The position numbers and the translations under genes were made by a program. DNA of 64,000 nucleotides, taken from Forficula auricularia (lineage: Eukaryota; Arthropoda; Insecta; Dermaptera; Forficulidae). Below, piece by piece: positions 46,870-58,053 of this stretch. The stretch spans positions 905,600 through 969,599 of the forward strand of contig JALMQS010000137.1 of the NCBI GenBank assembly GCA_024734495.1. The letters are read 5' to 3'. Position 1 is the first letter of the stretch. Each line of letters starts with the position of its first letter. The notes beneath the pieces were generated by a model. The model was not told the DNA's origin, made no database searches, and saw only the letters and a program-made list of their open reading frames with translations.

Positions 46870-48399
46870 TAGGGCTTCGCACGAGACGAGACGAGACGAG
46901 ATTTGAGAAAATATCGTCTCGGTCTCGTGAATTGTCAAAGAAACGACAGTATCGTCTCGGTCTCGGTCTCGGTCTCGGTCTCGTCTTGTCAGGGCTAGTC
47001 TCGTTTGGTCTCATTTGTTCTCTTTTGGCCTCGTTTGGTCTCTTTTGGCCACGTTTGGTCTCTTTTGATCTCGTCAAGTATCGTTACATTCTTATTTTTT
47101 TATAATACCTATAGTAAAAATATAAAAAATTAAATAACTGAAATTAAATTTTTCCCTTACGAAGAAATATTTCACACAATATTTATTATTGAACTATTTA
47201 AAAAGTAAGGTAAAACAATATTTATTTAAATTATATTAGGTTAGAATTGGTGGTTTTCACAAAGAGGAATTTTTTTTTAATTTCTCGATATATTCACGTG
47301 TTTTTTCATTAAATTTCCTTGTATTGAATACCCTAATTGTTAAAAAAATATTTATGAGTTAAAAATAGATTATCATTGTAAAATTGTAAAAATTGTGGAT
47401 CCCGGAGTCCTTGACCAATTCTTTTACAATATTTATTTTCAATAAATTTAAAAATATATTTTAATTTATTCAATACAATATCTACTCTTATTAGACGAGC
47501 AAAAATTGTTTATATATATATATTTATATATTTGTTTGTATCTTAGTTCTATTTTGAAAACGGCTCTACCGATTTTGATGAAATTCACGGGTTAGGGGGT
47601 TTTTGGGGTGACAATTCGATCTGTCACGGTCTCATCTTAGACAAAATTGTTTTTGATGGGTTTTATCGCAATCAAATTAATTATTCTCAGGTAGAAAATT
47701 CCATTCTTAAAGTTTTAAAAAAAAGGTTTCCCTTTTACTATTGTACCCAGACAGACAATGGGATGGATTTATTGTTCTCAAAGGCCTTGAAGAACTATTG
47801 TGATTGTGGTGTGTTGTTGTCAAGTAATAACTAAACCCGAACGAAGCTCGGTCTTCCAGGTATGTATATATATATATATATTTGTATTTTTTTTAAACGG
47901 CTATAACGATTTTGATGAAACAAACTCTATTAACAAGTTTTGAGGATGAGAAAGCGATCTTGATGCGGAGCGGGGTGGATGTGGGGGTGCAGAAGGTGGG
48001 GGCAGTGGTGGGGGATCCGGGGGTAGGGCGAGGTTTCGGGGGTGGGGCAGGGTATAGCAGGGTTGAGGTGGGGGTACAGTGGTCGAATACATTATATAAT
48101 GTATTTGTATTTTTTTAATTTGAAAACGGCTCTCAAATAAAAATCGACCTTTTTATCAGAATTTTAAATTAAAAATAATATTAAAATAAAGCTTTTAACT
48201 GAAGGAAGAAGTTACTGAGCATCAATATTCAATACAATATTCTATTTAACCACAGAAAAAATGTTTACGAGACCACGAGACCACGAGTCTAGACACGAGA
48301 CTCTCGCGGTATCGTCTCGTTTTCGTTAAGGCGGTATCGTCTGGGTCTCGTCTCCTAGAAACGAGACGAGACGAGACGAGACCAAGTCTCGAAGCCCTA
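46870..48399. mobile_element. hAT element with arrays of GAGAC/CTCGGT repeats at both ends
   Basis: Ends TAGGGCTTCGCACGAG / CTCGAAGCCCTA with a perfect 8-bp duplication gtaggtac (46862-46869, 48400-48407). About 200 bp inside the left end and 135 bp inside the right end consist of GAGAC or GGTCTC words in inverted orientation, as expected for subterminal transposase-binding sites. The interior is filled by other repeats and a short open frame (47566-47836). The Arg/Lys/Pro-rich open frame over the left array is a repeat artefact. Confidence 0.87.
47566..47836 (+). other. unidentified short open frame inside a nested repeat
   Basis: The plus frame is open from about 47566 to TAA at 47836 and reads LDKIVFDGFYRNQINYS, then YCTQTDNGMDLLFSKALKNY. 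The phrase TQTDNG resembles the second catalytic Asp region of retroelement integrases, but the match is only a few residues. The first part overlaps repeat sequence (CTACCGATTTTGATGAAATT) that is non-coding elsewhere in insects. Function unknown. Confidence 0.3.
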
Positions 48400-48407
48400 G
48401 TAGGTAC

Positions 48408-50085
48408 AGTGCAAAATTTTAAGAAAATCCACTCGGTAGAAGTCAGTTAGAACTTGAATACCAAATTCTGCTCAAATAAGCAGACAAAGAAACAAAGTTA
48501 AAAAATATAATCTAAAAATAAAGGGTTCCCTCAAAAATTGATTCAGTTAGTTTGATTGTTGAAAATCAAGAGTTGGATTTTTCTCTGATTCTTGTATTAA
48601 TGAAGTAATCTTATTGACTTGTGTGGGGGCAACTCAAGCAATGCAATTAGCTTTTATTATCACTAACAGGGCGCAATCGAGTTGCGTTGGGATCAAAATA
48701 AATCCGACTTTATTGACTTAATTCCTACTTAAAGAATGCAATTTATTATATTAAGACAATTTGATTTAATAAATTTGCTTCTCTATATTATATAATTAGA
48801 AATGCCCTTTAAATTAATAATAAGTCTTTCTTACCAAGACGAGAAGAGTTATAAAGATAATCAAAGAGGTTGTCCTCTGCTTGATGCAAATAAACATAGA
48901 TATATATCTACCAGTGGCGGTTGGTGACTTTTCAACTAGGGGATGATGTCCAAAAATAACCCTTCATTTTTTGAAATTTTATTTTAATCTTCGTTTTTTT
49001 TTGTAAATTTCATCGAATACTGCATCATTCTCGTTATTTTCGAAATTTAACATTAGATTTTTTAAAAATATATTTTGGGACCTTCGCCCTAAAACGAATA
49101 CTGCTTTGTGTGTGTGTGTAGGAGACAAAAATTAAATCTTGTGACTTAAACTATACAGTCTCTGAGATGGAAATCGACCAACTTCCACAATTAATCAGCC
49201 GGTCCTTAAAGAAAATCTTAAATTTCTCCTAATTCTATTTCTATAATCAAGCTTTGACTTGTCTATAGTACTCTTAGTTATTTCCGATCTTATATATTGA
49301 GAGTTCTTAGAAATGGATTAGTCCAAAGATTCTCGAATCATCTTTATTTATTCCATTTTTCTATTATTTCTATTTGAATAGTTCCTCAGCGAGAACAATT
49401 TTTATTCGACTAAAACTCGTCTGGACTTGTCTTTGACCTGCTTGAACTGGGAGATATAGGTACCAAGAAGGGATTTCAAACCTTCTATCAGCACTCTTTT
49501 CGAAAAATCATTCAATTGTAATTTCCCCTTGAAATTATGCAACAATTTTATTTCATTTCGAGAACCAATATACTTTTCAAAACAAAAAATGTTTTTTATA
49601 GAAATATTTGAAATAACGTACAATAATTTGAAAATTTAAAGATCGTCCTGAAATTTTAAAGTGGGCCTTATATTTATGAAAATACGGGAAATGTTTGAAA
49701 TTCTAGAGATGCACCCACAGCATCCATGGGCCGCACGACACTGATATATACCTATATCAAATATGACATGCGGTGGCATTTAAGCCAGTGGATGCTGTCC
49801 AAAAAAGAACCCTTTAATTTTTTAAATAATATTTTATTTTTCACTCCTTTCTAAAAAATTCATCGATAAACGCAATTTTTCGTTATTTTTCAAATTTTAT
49901 ATTAGATTTTTTTATGACAAGGTATGAAAATACTCTTAAGTTTTGAAATTTTAGAGATGTGGGTATCCACAGCATCGATGGACCGCACGCCACTAATAAA
50001 TATAATTTATTCGTTTGAGACTATAGTTTCGAAGGATTGTCCTTCATCATCAGTATTTTTAATTAGAAATATTTTATCTATTAAA
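48408..50085. other. AT-rich DNA with old repeats
   Basis: Two related GATGCTGTCCAAAAAA / CCACAGCATCGATGG blocks at 48910-49080 and 49740-49995. A minus-strand ribozyme-like CTGATGATGAAGGACAATCC with TTCGAAACTATAG at 50010-50055. Confidence 0.4.
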
Positions 50086-50143
50086 GGAATCGTAGGGAGT
50101 TGGACTTGACTTAAAATTAAATACAAAATTTTTATTTAAATAG

Positions 50144-50183
50144 GCCAAATGTTTCGATGCTGGTTCGCAACTTCTTCAGTGGC
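50144..50183 (-). ncRNA. hammerhead-ribozyme-like motif, partner copy
   Basis: Minus strand: CTGAAGA, A, GTTG...CATC, GAAACATT, TGGC. One stem II pair and the CGT are altered compared with the plus copy. Confidence 0.45.
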
Positions 50184-50222
50184 TCATTTATTAAACCCCA
50201 GAGAAATAAGTTTAAAAAATGA

Positions 50223-50262
50223 GCCACTGAAGAAGTTGAGAACCAGCAACGAAACGTTTGGC
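50223..50262 (+). ncRNA. hammerhead-ribozyme-like motif
   Basis: Stem I GCCA/TGGC, core CTGAAGA, extra A, stem II GTTG/CAAC with 8-base loop, GAAA, CG, T, T. All helices pair perfectly. The sequence differs fully from the 58-kb family except in the core, so the helices look conserved by structure. Confidence 0.55.
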
Positions 50263-50458
50263 CTATTTAAATAAAAACTTTGTATTTAATTTTAAGTCTC
50301 CCTACGATTCCTATATTTATTAATCATGGACACGAATAATGAAATATTTTACCTATTATTTCTCATAGGTTCACTCACTGATTGGATATTGAAAATTTGC
50401 TTTCATAGCAAACCAGCCACTCAAACAATATATATAGGTATAATATATATATGTGTGT

Positions 50459-50810
50459 CATGCGCGGATCCAGGGGGGGGGCGATGGGGGCGACCGCCCC
50501 CCCCAAAGCATTGGAGATCAACATTTTTTATGTTTATTTAAAAAAAAAATTCAGATCATCGGCCACCCCTGAACTATATAGTTCAATTGAACTAGTTCCA
50601 TATAATGAACGAACTATAAAAGAACTATTCCCTAAAAAGAACGATTTTTCCCATCCCTATTAAAAATGTTGACAAAGGAAATGAATTTAAAAATATAATG
50701 CTCTTTTTATTTAGTTTGAGATAGGATCCATTTTTCATTAAGGGGGGGGGGGGGGTAAAACTCAGTGGCTGCCGCCCCCCCCCCAAATCAGAGGTCTGGA
50801 TCCGCGCCTG
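50459..50810. mobile_element. hAT MITE, GCGCGGATCCAGG family
   Basis: Ends CATGCGCGGATCCAGG / TCTGGATCCGCGCCTG, 8-bp duplication atgtgtgt on both sides (in a TG-rich microsatellite, so slightly less decisive). G and C homopolymer runs lie just inside the ends. A fragment of the same left end is at about 29374 in repo intron 5. Confidence 0.8.
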
Positions 50811-51567
50811 ATGTGTGTGTATGTTTATTTGCATCAAGCAGAGGACAACCTCTTTGATTCTCTTTATGATTCAATAACTCAGCTAATCTCGGCAAAACAA
50901 AATCTGTTCAATTAGAGGAGTTGATTTGTTAATTTTATACGAACAAATCAAAGAGGGTGCTACAATTATATAATTTTATTAATATTACAATATTAAGTTA
51001 AAGATTTTTGCATTTCTAATTATAAAATGCAAAGGAGAGAAATTAACAAAGGTTAAAATCTAAATAAAGAGAAATATCGCGCAGGCGATGTTTTTTTTTT
51101 TTAATTTTAGCTATGAGCGGTTTCCATTTGGGATCGGATTCCTACTAACATCTGGTTGCCCAATTGCTGAGGATGTTTCGTGAAATCGAATATCTTAAGT
51201 TATTTGGAAAATAAAACGAAAAATGCATTTTCATTAATATCAACCGATTATGTAACTTCTTTTTTTAAATATTCACATGATGAGACTGACGATCGACGAC
51301 CGTTTTTGCTTTCATTTATATGAATATCATAAGGTGATATTTATACATCACGAATAATACTGGGAACAAAATTTTTTCTAAAATTTCCAACTTGTCTACT
51401 CGTTTGAAATATTCTCGAGTTTTTATCATTATTTGTAATTGGAAATAAGCAAAACGGGCAATAGAGTAGAGTAATTGAGTACTAATACTATCTAATGCAG
51501 GCCTGGCCAACCTGAATTGCACCCCGTGGAGATTGACGACTTAAAAATTTCTGAAGGCCGCACATCT

Positions 51568-52140
51568 ATATAATAAAAATGAATTTCTGTTTCTTCGTAA
51601 GCGCAGATCTCTCAAATGCATCGACCGATTTGGCTATTTTTAAGCTATTTTTTTTTTTAATTTTCGTAATAGTCCAATTCAGGTTAATACGTAAAAAAAT
51701 TAGAAAAGTTGCCCGGAAAATTGGAAAATTCAGGAAAAACTAAAAAAATTCAGGTTAGCCAACATAGCTTGCCAAACAATAAAAGAACTAAACCGGCAAA
51801 AAAAAGTGTTGGCGGCCATGTTTGTAAGATTTTTGAGTGTCATTCATTCTCAATAGTTCTAACCACATTATCGTTGAAGAAGAATTTAATACTGTAACAA
51901 AGATTTAAAAAAACTATCTATTTTTTAAAGTACATTTAAAAACAAAAATTAAAAAAAAAATCGTCATGATAACTAAATTTTTGAAAAAGTTATGGTTATT
52001 TAAAAAAAGCTATTTTTTCAAAAATTCCTAGCTTCTTTTGGGTTGGGTGAAAAAATTTGAAAAAAATTCTGAAAACCGTCTTTAATAGGCTAGAAAAAAT
52101 AAAAAGTTTCAGCCAAGCTTTTGATTATATATATATAGAT
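51568..52140. mobile_element. two Helitron-like 5' ends facing each other
   Basis: TCTATATAATAAAAATGAAT starts at 51568 and a complementary TATATATATATAGATG ends at about 52140, inside the hAT-like element 51498-53751. Confidence 0.35.
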
Positions 52141-53212
52141 GAAAAATATTTAATTTAAAATAAAATATGTTATTTAAAAATCATTTTTCTTAAAAATACC
52201 CTTGGTAATCTCACCTCATATTTTTACTATTGTATTTAAGACCCTCAGCCATTTCAAAAGAACTAAGCCTTTTGGCTTTTCATTCATTTCAATATTATTT
52301 ATTTATTTCAATGTTAATTATAAAGGATTATTGAAACTATACTAACTAAACTAACTGAAAGGAATTAATTAGCTTTTTGAATTTCTTTAAAAATATATTT
52401 TAAAGATTAAAACCAAAATTCAATTAGCCCGTAGAATTCTTTAAAGAAAACAAAATCATTTGAAAACCCATTGTTATATTGTTTTGAAATCTAGGAAAGT
52501 TCCGCCTATTGAAATTATTAAAAACCTATTTTGAGCCTAATTAAACCTAAATTTTCTATAATCTAATAATAAACTTTAAAAGTTTATTATTTTTAATTTT
52601 TTAATTGGATAATTCTCCCCAAATGACGATTTTTACCTTATTTATTGAATTTTTACAAGACAAAAACTTTATTTTAATTTAAGTTGAAAGGTTCTTTTTG
52701 CCGAATAATTGAGTAGCAGAAGGGGACAATAAAATATTGTCTTCTGCTGGAAAAATAAATTTTTTAAATTCATTCATAAAGAGATATACTTTGTCTCTCT
52801 TTCTATAATTAATTCACAAGAGTTGATATATGAAAGTGTTCTTTACACGTGTATAAAACACCAATAAAACAGCAGCGTAGTCCAGGGGCTTGAAAGTGTT
52901 CAACCAGTGTAAATGTGGAAAAAAACAATACTACAACCAGATATGAAATGAAAACAGACATTGATCCAACAACAAAATATATTTGTATCGTAAAATAAAC
53001 ATAAAATATCAAAATTATTAGTTAAGTCGCATAAACCAAACAATATTTCAAATTTTATTTTAAAATAACAAACAAATTTGAATGGCTTTTTCTTTTTTCT
53101 GTCTGATATTTGCGTTTCTTTTCGCTTACTTAAATTTTTCTAAAACTATATCATTAGTTGAAATTTACTATTATTAAGATTGGAGTAATTTTTGGAGACA
53201 GACTGATAAGTG

Positions 53213-53577
53213 AATTAAGTGGATATCGATGAGGCAGTCCAAAAAAAGAAGAAGATAATTTACACTATCTTTTTATTCATAAAACCGACGTTTTCAGGAG
53301 GCTATTCTCTCCATCTTCAGGGTTTCACTGACTTTTCAAAACCCTGAAGAAGGAGGGAATAGCCTCCAAAACGTCGAGTTTTATGAATATCTAACTATCT
53401 TTATATTCATAAAACCGACGTTTTGGAGGCTATTCCCTCCTTCATCAGGGTTTCACTGACTTTTCAAAACCCTGAACAATGAGGGAATAGCCTCCGAAAC
53501 GTCGGTTTTATGAATAAAAAGATAGTGTAAATTATCTTCTTCTTTTTTGGACTGCCTCATCGATATCCACTTAATTT
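53213..53577. mobile_element. palindromic element with four alternating ribozyme-like motifs
   Basis: Ends AATTAAGTGGATATCGATGA and complement. Motifs at about 53279-53328 (minus), 53338-53385 (plus), 53405-53450 (minus, CTGATGA) and 53466-53512 (plus, CTGAACA), all with GGAGG/CCTCC-type stems and CGTCGGTTTTATG. A single-arm relative is at 31062-31200. Confidence 0.72.
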
Positions 53578-54134
53578 ACTATTATTTTTTAATATGTTAT
53601 TCTTCAATTAAAGGGAACCTTAATTCTTTTAATTACTAAAATATATTTTAAAATACCCGATAAAAAACAATTTGTCAAATATCACCACGGGCCGCAAGAA
53701 AGTCCATCAAGGACCACATGCGGCCCTCAGGCCGCGGTTTGGCCAGGCCTGGTTTAGAGCCTGAGAAAGCTTCAAGTGAAGGCGAAACGTCGCTGAATAA
53801 ATGAGATATAGGTAATTAGAAAATTGTTATTACCATTACCTAAGAACCAATAGAACCAATCTTTCAATTATTTAAACTATATTCAAACACCTGTCTATCA
53901 ATTAATCATAGCCGATCTTTTCCCTACAAAATCTCACCAAGTAAAAATTTCCAAAGAACGCACCGAATGTGTATAATTTTTTCTTCCAAAACTAAAATAC
54001 TAAAGTTTTTATAGCTGTGATTACTTTACCAAGGGTTCAGAGCTATAACTAATGGCCGAAAAGGTAGCGGGGATTTTTAAATATAAGAAATATTAAAAAG
54101 CTGCACAGTTCTTCAATGAACCTTTGGTAAAAAC

Positions 54135-54300
54135 AGAGGGGTGAACCGCGACCTAATATCGTGTACACCTACTTCTATTTCCACTTTCATTTCCAAGTAC
54201 AAGACAATAGATGAAGGGGCATTATCTAATGAATTCCAAAATAATTCCACAATATTCCAAAGACGGTGTACACCTAATTCCAATCGCGGTTCACCCCTTG
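54135..54300. mobile_element. hAT MITE (CGAGGGGTGAACC family)
   Basis: 166 bp, ends AGAGGGGTGAACC / GGTTCACCCCTTG, perfect 8-bp duplication gtaaaaac. Opposite orientation to the 17.7-kb copy. Confidence 0.82.
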
Positions 54301-54626
54301 GTAAAAACTAAAATTTAAAATATTTCAAAGTTAGAGAAAAATAGCCGCAAACTACTCTCCTATTGTTTTCCAACTACGTACTTATATATTAATTGAAAAA
54401 TAACATTTCTCCCTTCCCCTTTCCTCAGGAAACACTTGTGCTTTTCATTCTCTTCTTGATATTTATTATATATATGTATATTTTATATATCATAGCATCA
54501 TGGATAGAATAATTTATCTTCACTAGAGCGCACGTCGTCTCATAAATAAGAGCAGGACAGAGATGAGAGTGTTGAGAGGTTACTTTGCCCGCACGCCTTA
54601 AAAAACTGCTGCTGTCCGCCATCATG

Positions 54627-54672
54627 TGTCATCCAATTAAGCCCAATTGAGTCCAATTGATACCAATTGAGC
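54627..54672 (+). promoter_or_regulatory. cluster of four CCAATTRA/CCAATTGA words
   Basis: CCAATTAAGCCCAATTGAG and then CCAATTGATACCAATTGAG place four CAATTA/CAATTG words within 46 bases. Such cores suit Q50 homeodomain proteins. It lies in a GC-richer, unique block (54530-54950) about 11 kb upstream of the repo promoter candidate. Confidence 0.3.
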
Positions 54673-55169
54673 TTTATGGGCTAATAACATCGTCGTCTCC
54701 ACCAGTGCAACGTTGCTGCTGGCTGGAAGCCAAAAACATCGACGTCGTCTTTTTTCTTTTTTTTCTATTATTATTTTTCTCTTTTATTGTCCGCCAAAAC
54801 AGCGAGAGCTCGCCCAGATGCCTTCACGATCCAATCGGATTGTCTTTGAATGAGTCTTGGGTTCATGTGAAGGATGTCCCAGGGTCAGCATCGTCTTCTC
54901 ATTTTCCCACTCATTTGACGCCAACCTCTGAGAGAATATTAATCCATATTACAATATGAAATATGTAAAAGGAGGTCCTTTCGCTCCAGTTGAGTTAAAA
55001 AAAGTGTAATATTTAATATTTAATAAAATAAGCTAAAATAGAAATGAAAATTAATAGAATTAAAAAATAAATAGTATGAAAGCCGTAAATGTTTGAAATA
55101 AAAACAATTATAAAAAATAATTAAATACAAAAGTTAGTTTGATTTATTCAAATCAGCTGATAATAACTC

Positions 55170-56140
55170 TTGTATGATTTGGCAATGCGTTGTATTAATA
55201 CTATTTTGGGACCACTCTTATTTTTAATATATATTAACGATTTAGAAAATTGTATAAAATGTTGTAGACTCAATGTATTTGCAGATGATACCATGATATA
55301 TATTAGTGGAAAAAATATTGAGGATTTTATTTTAAAAATAAATGAAGACCTTAATAATTACGTTTTAACAGCTTAAAAACTCCTTACGTCTTCAACCTCC
55401 AAAGCTGAAATTTTCCTTAAACTACCCCTTGAAGAATAATGGTAAAAATTAATGTTCCAACCTTTTCGTAAGTCTCACCCTTTATTGAAAATTGTCAATG
55501 GGTCCTTGGTGGATTTACCCAGCCCAGCCAACATCTCAGCTTGATGGAATTTTGGTTCCCTATTGGGAATGTGTTTGGGGGTCCATACGCAGATAAATCT
55601 GCGTATATAAATCAATTAAAAAATTTATTGAAAAATAAAAACATACATTTTATTTATCATAACATACACAATTATATTAGTTTGTTGAAATATTTAAGTT
55701 AATGAAATATTGATAAATGTAAATATTATATATTATTGTGAATGACATAAAAGACAAAATTAGAAGACGCATTAGTATTAAGGATATTACTTTGAAAAGG
55801 GTAGATTAAATTAAATAGTTGGGGGTGCTGTTATATGATAGGGTTAAATTCGAAATTCATGAAAGATATATTATGAATAAAATTTCTAGGCAAACTCATC
55901 TATTAAGTAGATTTGGGAAAAAATTTGTCTTACAATACAAAATTATTATTATACCTATACATCTCTAATAGAACCTCACTTCACGTTTTGTTCAACAATA
56001 TTAAATAGTCTTCCTGATTTTATACTTAAAGAATTACAATTAAAATCAAATGTGTGCATGAGAATAATCTTGAAATGTAATAGATACATCAGTATTAATA
56101 CACTGAATTTTCTCAATGTTAAGGAGGCTATATTGCAGGG
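55170..56140 (+). pseudogene. non-LTR retrotransposon reverse-transcriptase remnant
   Basis: The first block (55170-55376) reads GPLLFLIYINDLENCIKC and LNVFADDTMIYISG, so it includes the FADD catalytic box of a LINE reverse transcriptase. A second block (about 55740-56110) continues with KIRRRISIKDITLK, LGVLLYDRVKFEIHERYIMN and RLYLNF-like words, typical of the sequence after the palm domain. Stops and frameshifts occur throughout, and 55380-55735 separates the blocks with unrelated AT-rich sequence. Inactive. Confidence 0.75.
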
Positions 56141-56212
56141 GTGGCCACAACACGGCTCTTGAACCCTCTTGAACCACCTTGAATAATTTTAAAAAGTATA
56201 ATAATTAAATTA
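56136..56212 (+). repeat. hAT left end fragment (CAGGGGTGGCCACAAC)
   Basis: Matches 61568-61664 (CAGAGGTGGCCACAACGTGG). It shows the empty site for the foldback 61667-62237. Confidence 0.6.
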
Positions 56213-56938
56213 AATAAACTGACAAGTTCTGATGTAGCCATCCACTTGACTTTACCATACAACCTGGCCCCTCACTTACCATATATTTAATATTTAATAA
56301 AATTATTTATATTCATGTAGGGGGCGGGTTAGTTTTTGCATTTTTAGACTTCTGGGGGCCCACTGATTATGTATTCAAAATTTGGTTGAGTTTGGTACAA
56401 GGGCCTATATTTTAATTTTTTGACCATACACCCCCCTCCCTCCCTTTTGAGCGGTTAGTTTTTGAATTTTTAGACTTCTGGGGATCCGCTGATTATGTAT
56501 ACAAAATTTGGTTGAGTTTGCTCAAATGGTCTGGATTTTTAATTTTTAACCCCCCCCCCCTTAATTTTGGTCGATATGCACCAAAATCTAATCAGCTCTT
56601 AAGCTTAATGCACCAAAACTACGTGTGAAATTTGGTTTCGATATTCTTACTAGTTTTTGAGCTAGCTGGTCCACAAAAATTTGGTAACGCACAGACTAAC
56701 TAACTAAAAGACATTTTGAAAAAAACAATTATTATCTCGAAAAATATAATTTTTTCGATATTCACTTATTGGGCTTTTTTGTAGAGCGAAATGCCATGGT
56801 TTCGTCCAGTTTTTTTAATCAAAATAGTTTCAGCAATTTTTGAGATATTTCGAAAAAAAGAAGCAAAAAAAAACACTTTTTTCATGCACGATTACAATGC
56901 TTGACCATACCCTGTATGGTAAAGTAAAAATATATTTA
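56213..56938 (+). repeat. dispersed repeat family A
   Basis: Starts AATAAACTGACAAGTTCTGA, ends TGTATGGTAAAGTAAA. Inserted beside the hAT end at 56136. Non-coding; includes two ATGTATACAAAATTTGGTTG blocks. Confidence 0.75.
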
Positions 56939-57551
56939 AAGTTGAAAACAATCATTTATTTTCTGAAATTTAAAAGAAATCACACCTTCCACTGAACTAC
57001 CTAGCACAGTGGCCTTCTTAAAACTATTCTGGTTCGATATCTTACAATTAATGTTATGGAATTAGAAACTGTTACACTAGACTATTTTCAAATTTATTTA
57101 TTAAGATTTTGTAATTAACAAATAAAAAAATACTAGTTAGATATTATTTTTTTCTTCAAACCTAATTTTAAAGCTGCCTTTCTTTAAAGAATCTTCGAAA
57201 TTCTAATCACCGATTCTCTGTGTCTCGAAATAGTTGACATTGAATCTCTCATGATTACATCTAATTGCCATCACTCTCAATTCTCTCGAAGCCTATTAGC
57301 CTCTCAATCTAACACATATCATATTTATACTCATACCGCGTGTAAAATTCTAAAGTACAAACCTCGAAACGTGCAAAAACGTTCAATAAAAATCTCAAAG
57401 CGTGCAATAAAATCTTCACAACATGCACAAGGGTAAAAAGTAATTAACTTTGTGATAATCATATTGATTAAATTAAATAGTTATAAATTGAAAGTAATGG
57501 AAGGCAGCCCAGGGGTAGTGAGGAAAGAAAAAATTAACATAAATCCAACCC

Positions 57552-57797
57552 GTATGAAAATAAATAGATTTTCGAAATCTGTTTTTTATATATTTTTTGA
57601 AAATATAATAAAAATATAAAATTTGTGTATTTAATTTATATAAAATTTATACTAGAGCGATATAAAAACAATTATTATTTTAAGAATATATAGAAAATAT
57701 AAACTTTATATAAATTTAACATAAAAATTTTATATTTTTAATATATTTTCAAAAATATATAAAAAACATATTTCTAAAATCTATTTATTTCCATACG
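57552..57797. repeat. AT-rich palindromic insertion in the ribozyme-like array
   Basis: CGTATGAAAATAAATAGATT on the left and AATCTATTTATTTCCATACG on the right are inverted; the whole 246 bp is nearly self-complementary. Confidence 0.65.
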
Positions 57798-58009
57798 AGA
57801 AATAAGGTGTAATTTATTGGATTCCCTCCTCCTTTCGCTTCAAAACGGACGTTTCGGAGGATTAATCCCTCCTTCTCCAGGGTCTCTATGTTTTTTCAAT
57901 GCTTCTGATACTAAAGTAATGGAAGGCAGCCCAGGGGTAGTGAGGAAAGAAAAACTAACTCATTTCCAAATAAGGTGTAATTTATTGGATTCCCTCCTCC
58001 TTTCCCTTC

Positions 58010-58053
58010 AAACCGACGTTTCGGAGGATTCTTGCCTCCTTCTTCAGGGTTTC
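58010..58053 (-). ncRNA. hammerhead-ribozyme-like motif (best of the 58-kb array)
   Basis: Minus strand: stem I AAACC, core CTGAAGA, one extra A, stem II GGAGG/CCTCC with 7-base loop, GAAA, CG, T, C, then stem I GGTTT. This is the plan of minimal hammerheads with a one-base-pair stem III reported in Penelope-like elements. The base between GA and stem II is extra to the textbook core. Activity is not shown. Confidence 0.55.

Larger units (their letters stand above)
50086..50311. repeat. palindrome with two head-to-head ribozyme-like motifs
   Basis: GGAATCGTAGGGAG and its complement mark the ends; arms also share CCTATTTAAATAAAAA. Each arm has one motif (50144-50183 minus, 50223-50262 plus). 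Confidence 0.7.
51498..53751. mobile_element. hAT-like element with inner insertions
   Basis: Ends CAGGCCTGGCCAACC and GGTTTGGCCAGGCCTG are clear inverted repeats. The flanks (atctaatg/gtttagag) agree at only 4 of 8, so the duplication is eroded or the boundaries differ. Inside are Helitron-like ends (51568, 52139) and the ribozyme-like palindrome 53213-53577. Confidence 0.65.

Noticed and set aside
46799..47077. 92-codon minus-strand frame with RPRPRPR and NEAKRE-like repeats
   Set aside because: Produced by the GAGAC/GTCTC subterminal array of a hAT element.
47912..48118. Gly/Val-rich plus-strand frame and its antisense Pro-rich frame
   Set aside because: GGTGGGGGT-type low-complexity DNA within the 46870-48399 element.
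51498..53751. A confirmed 8-bp duplication for this hAT-like element
   Set aside because: Flanks match at only 4 of 8; ends are clear but the duplication is not.
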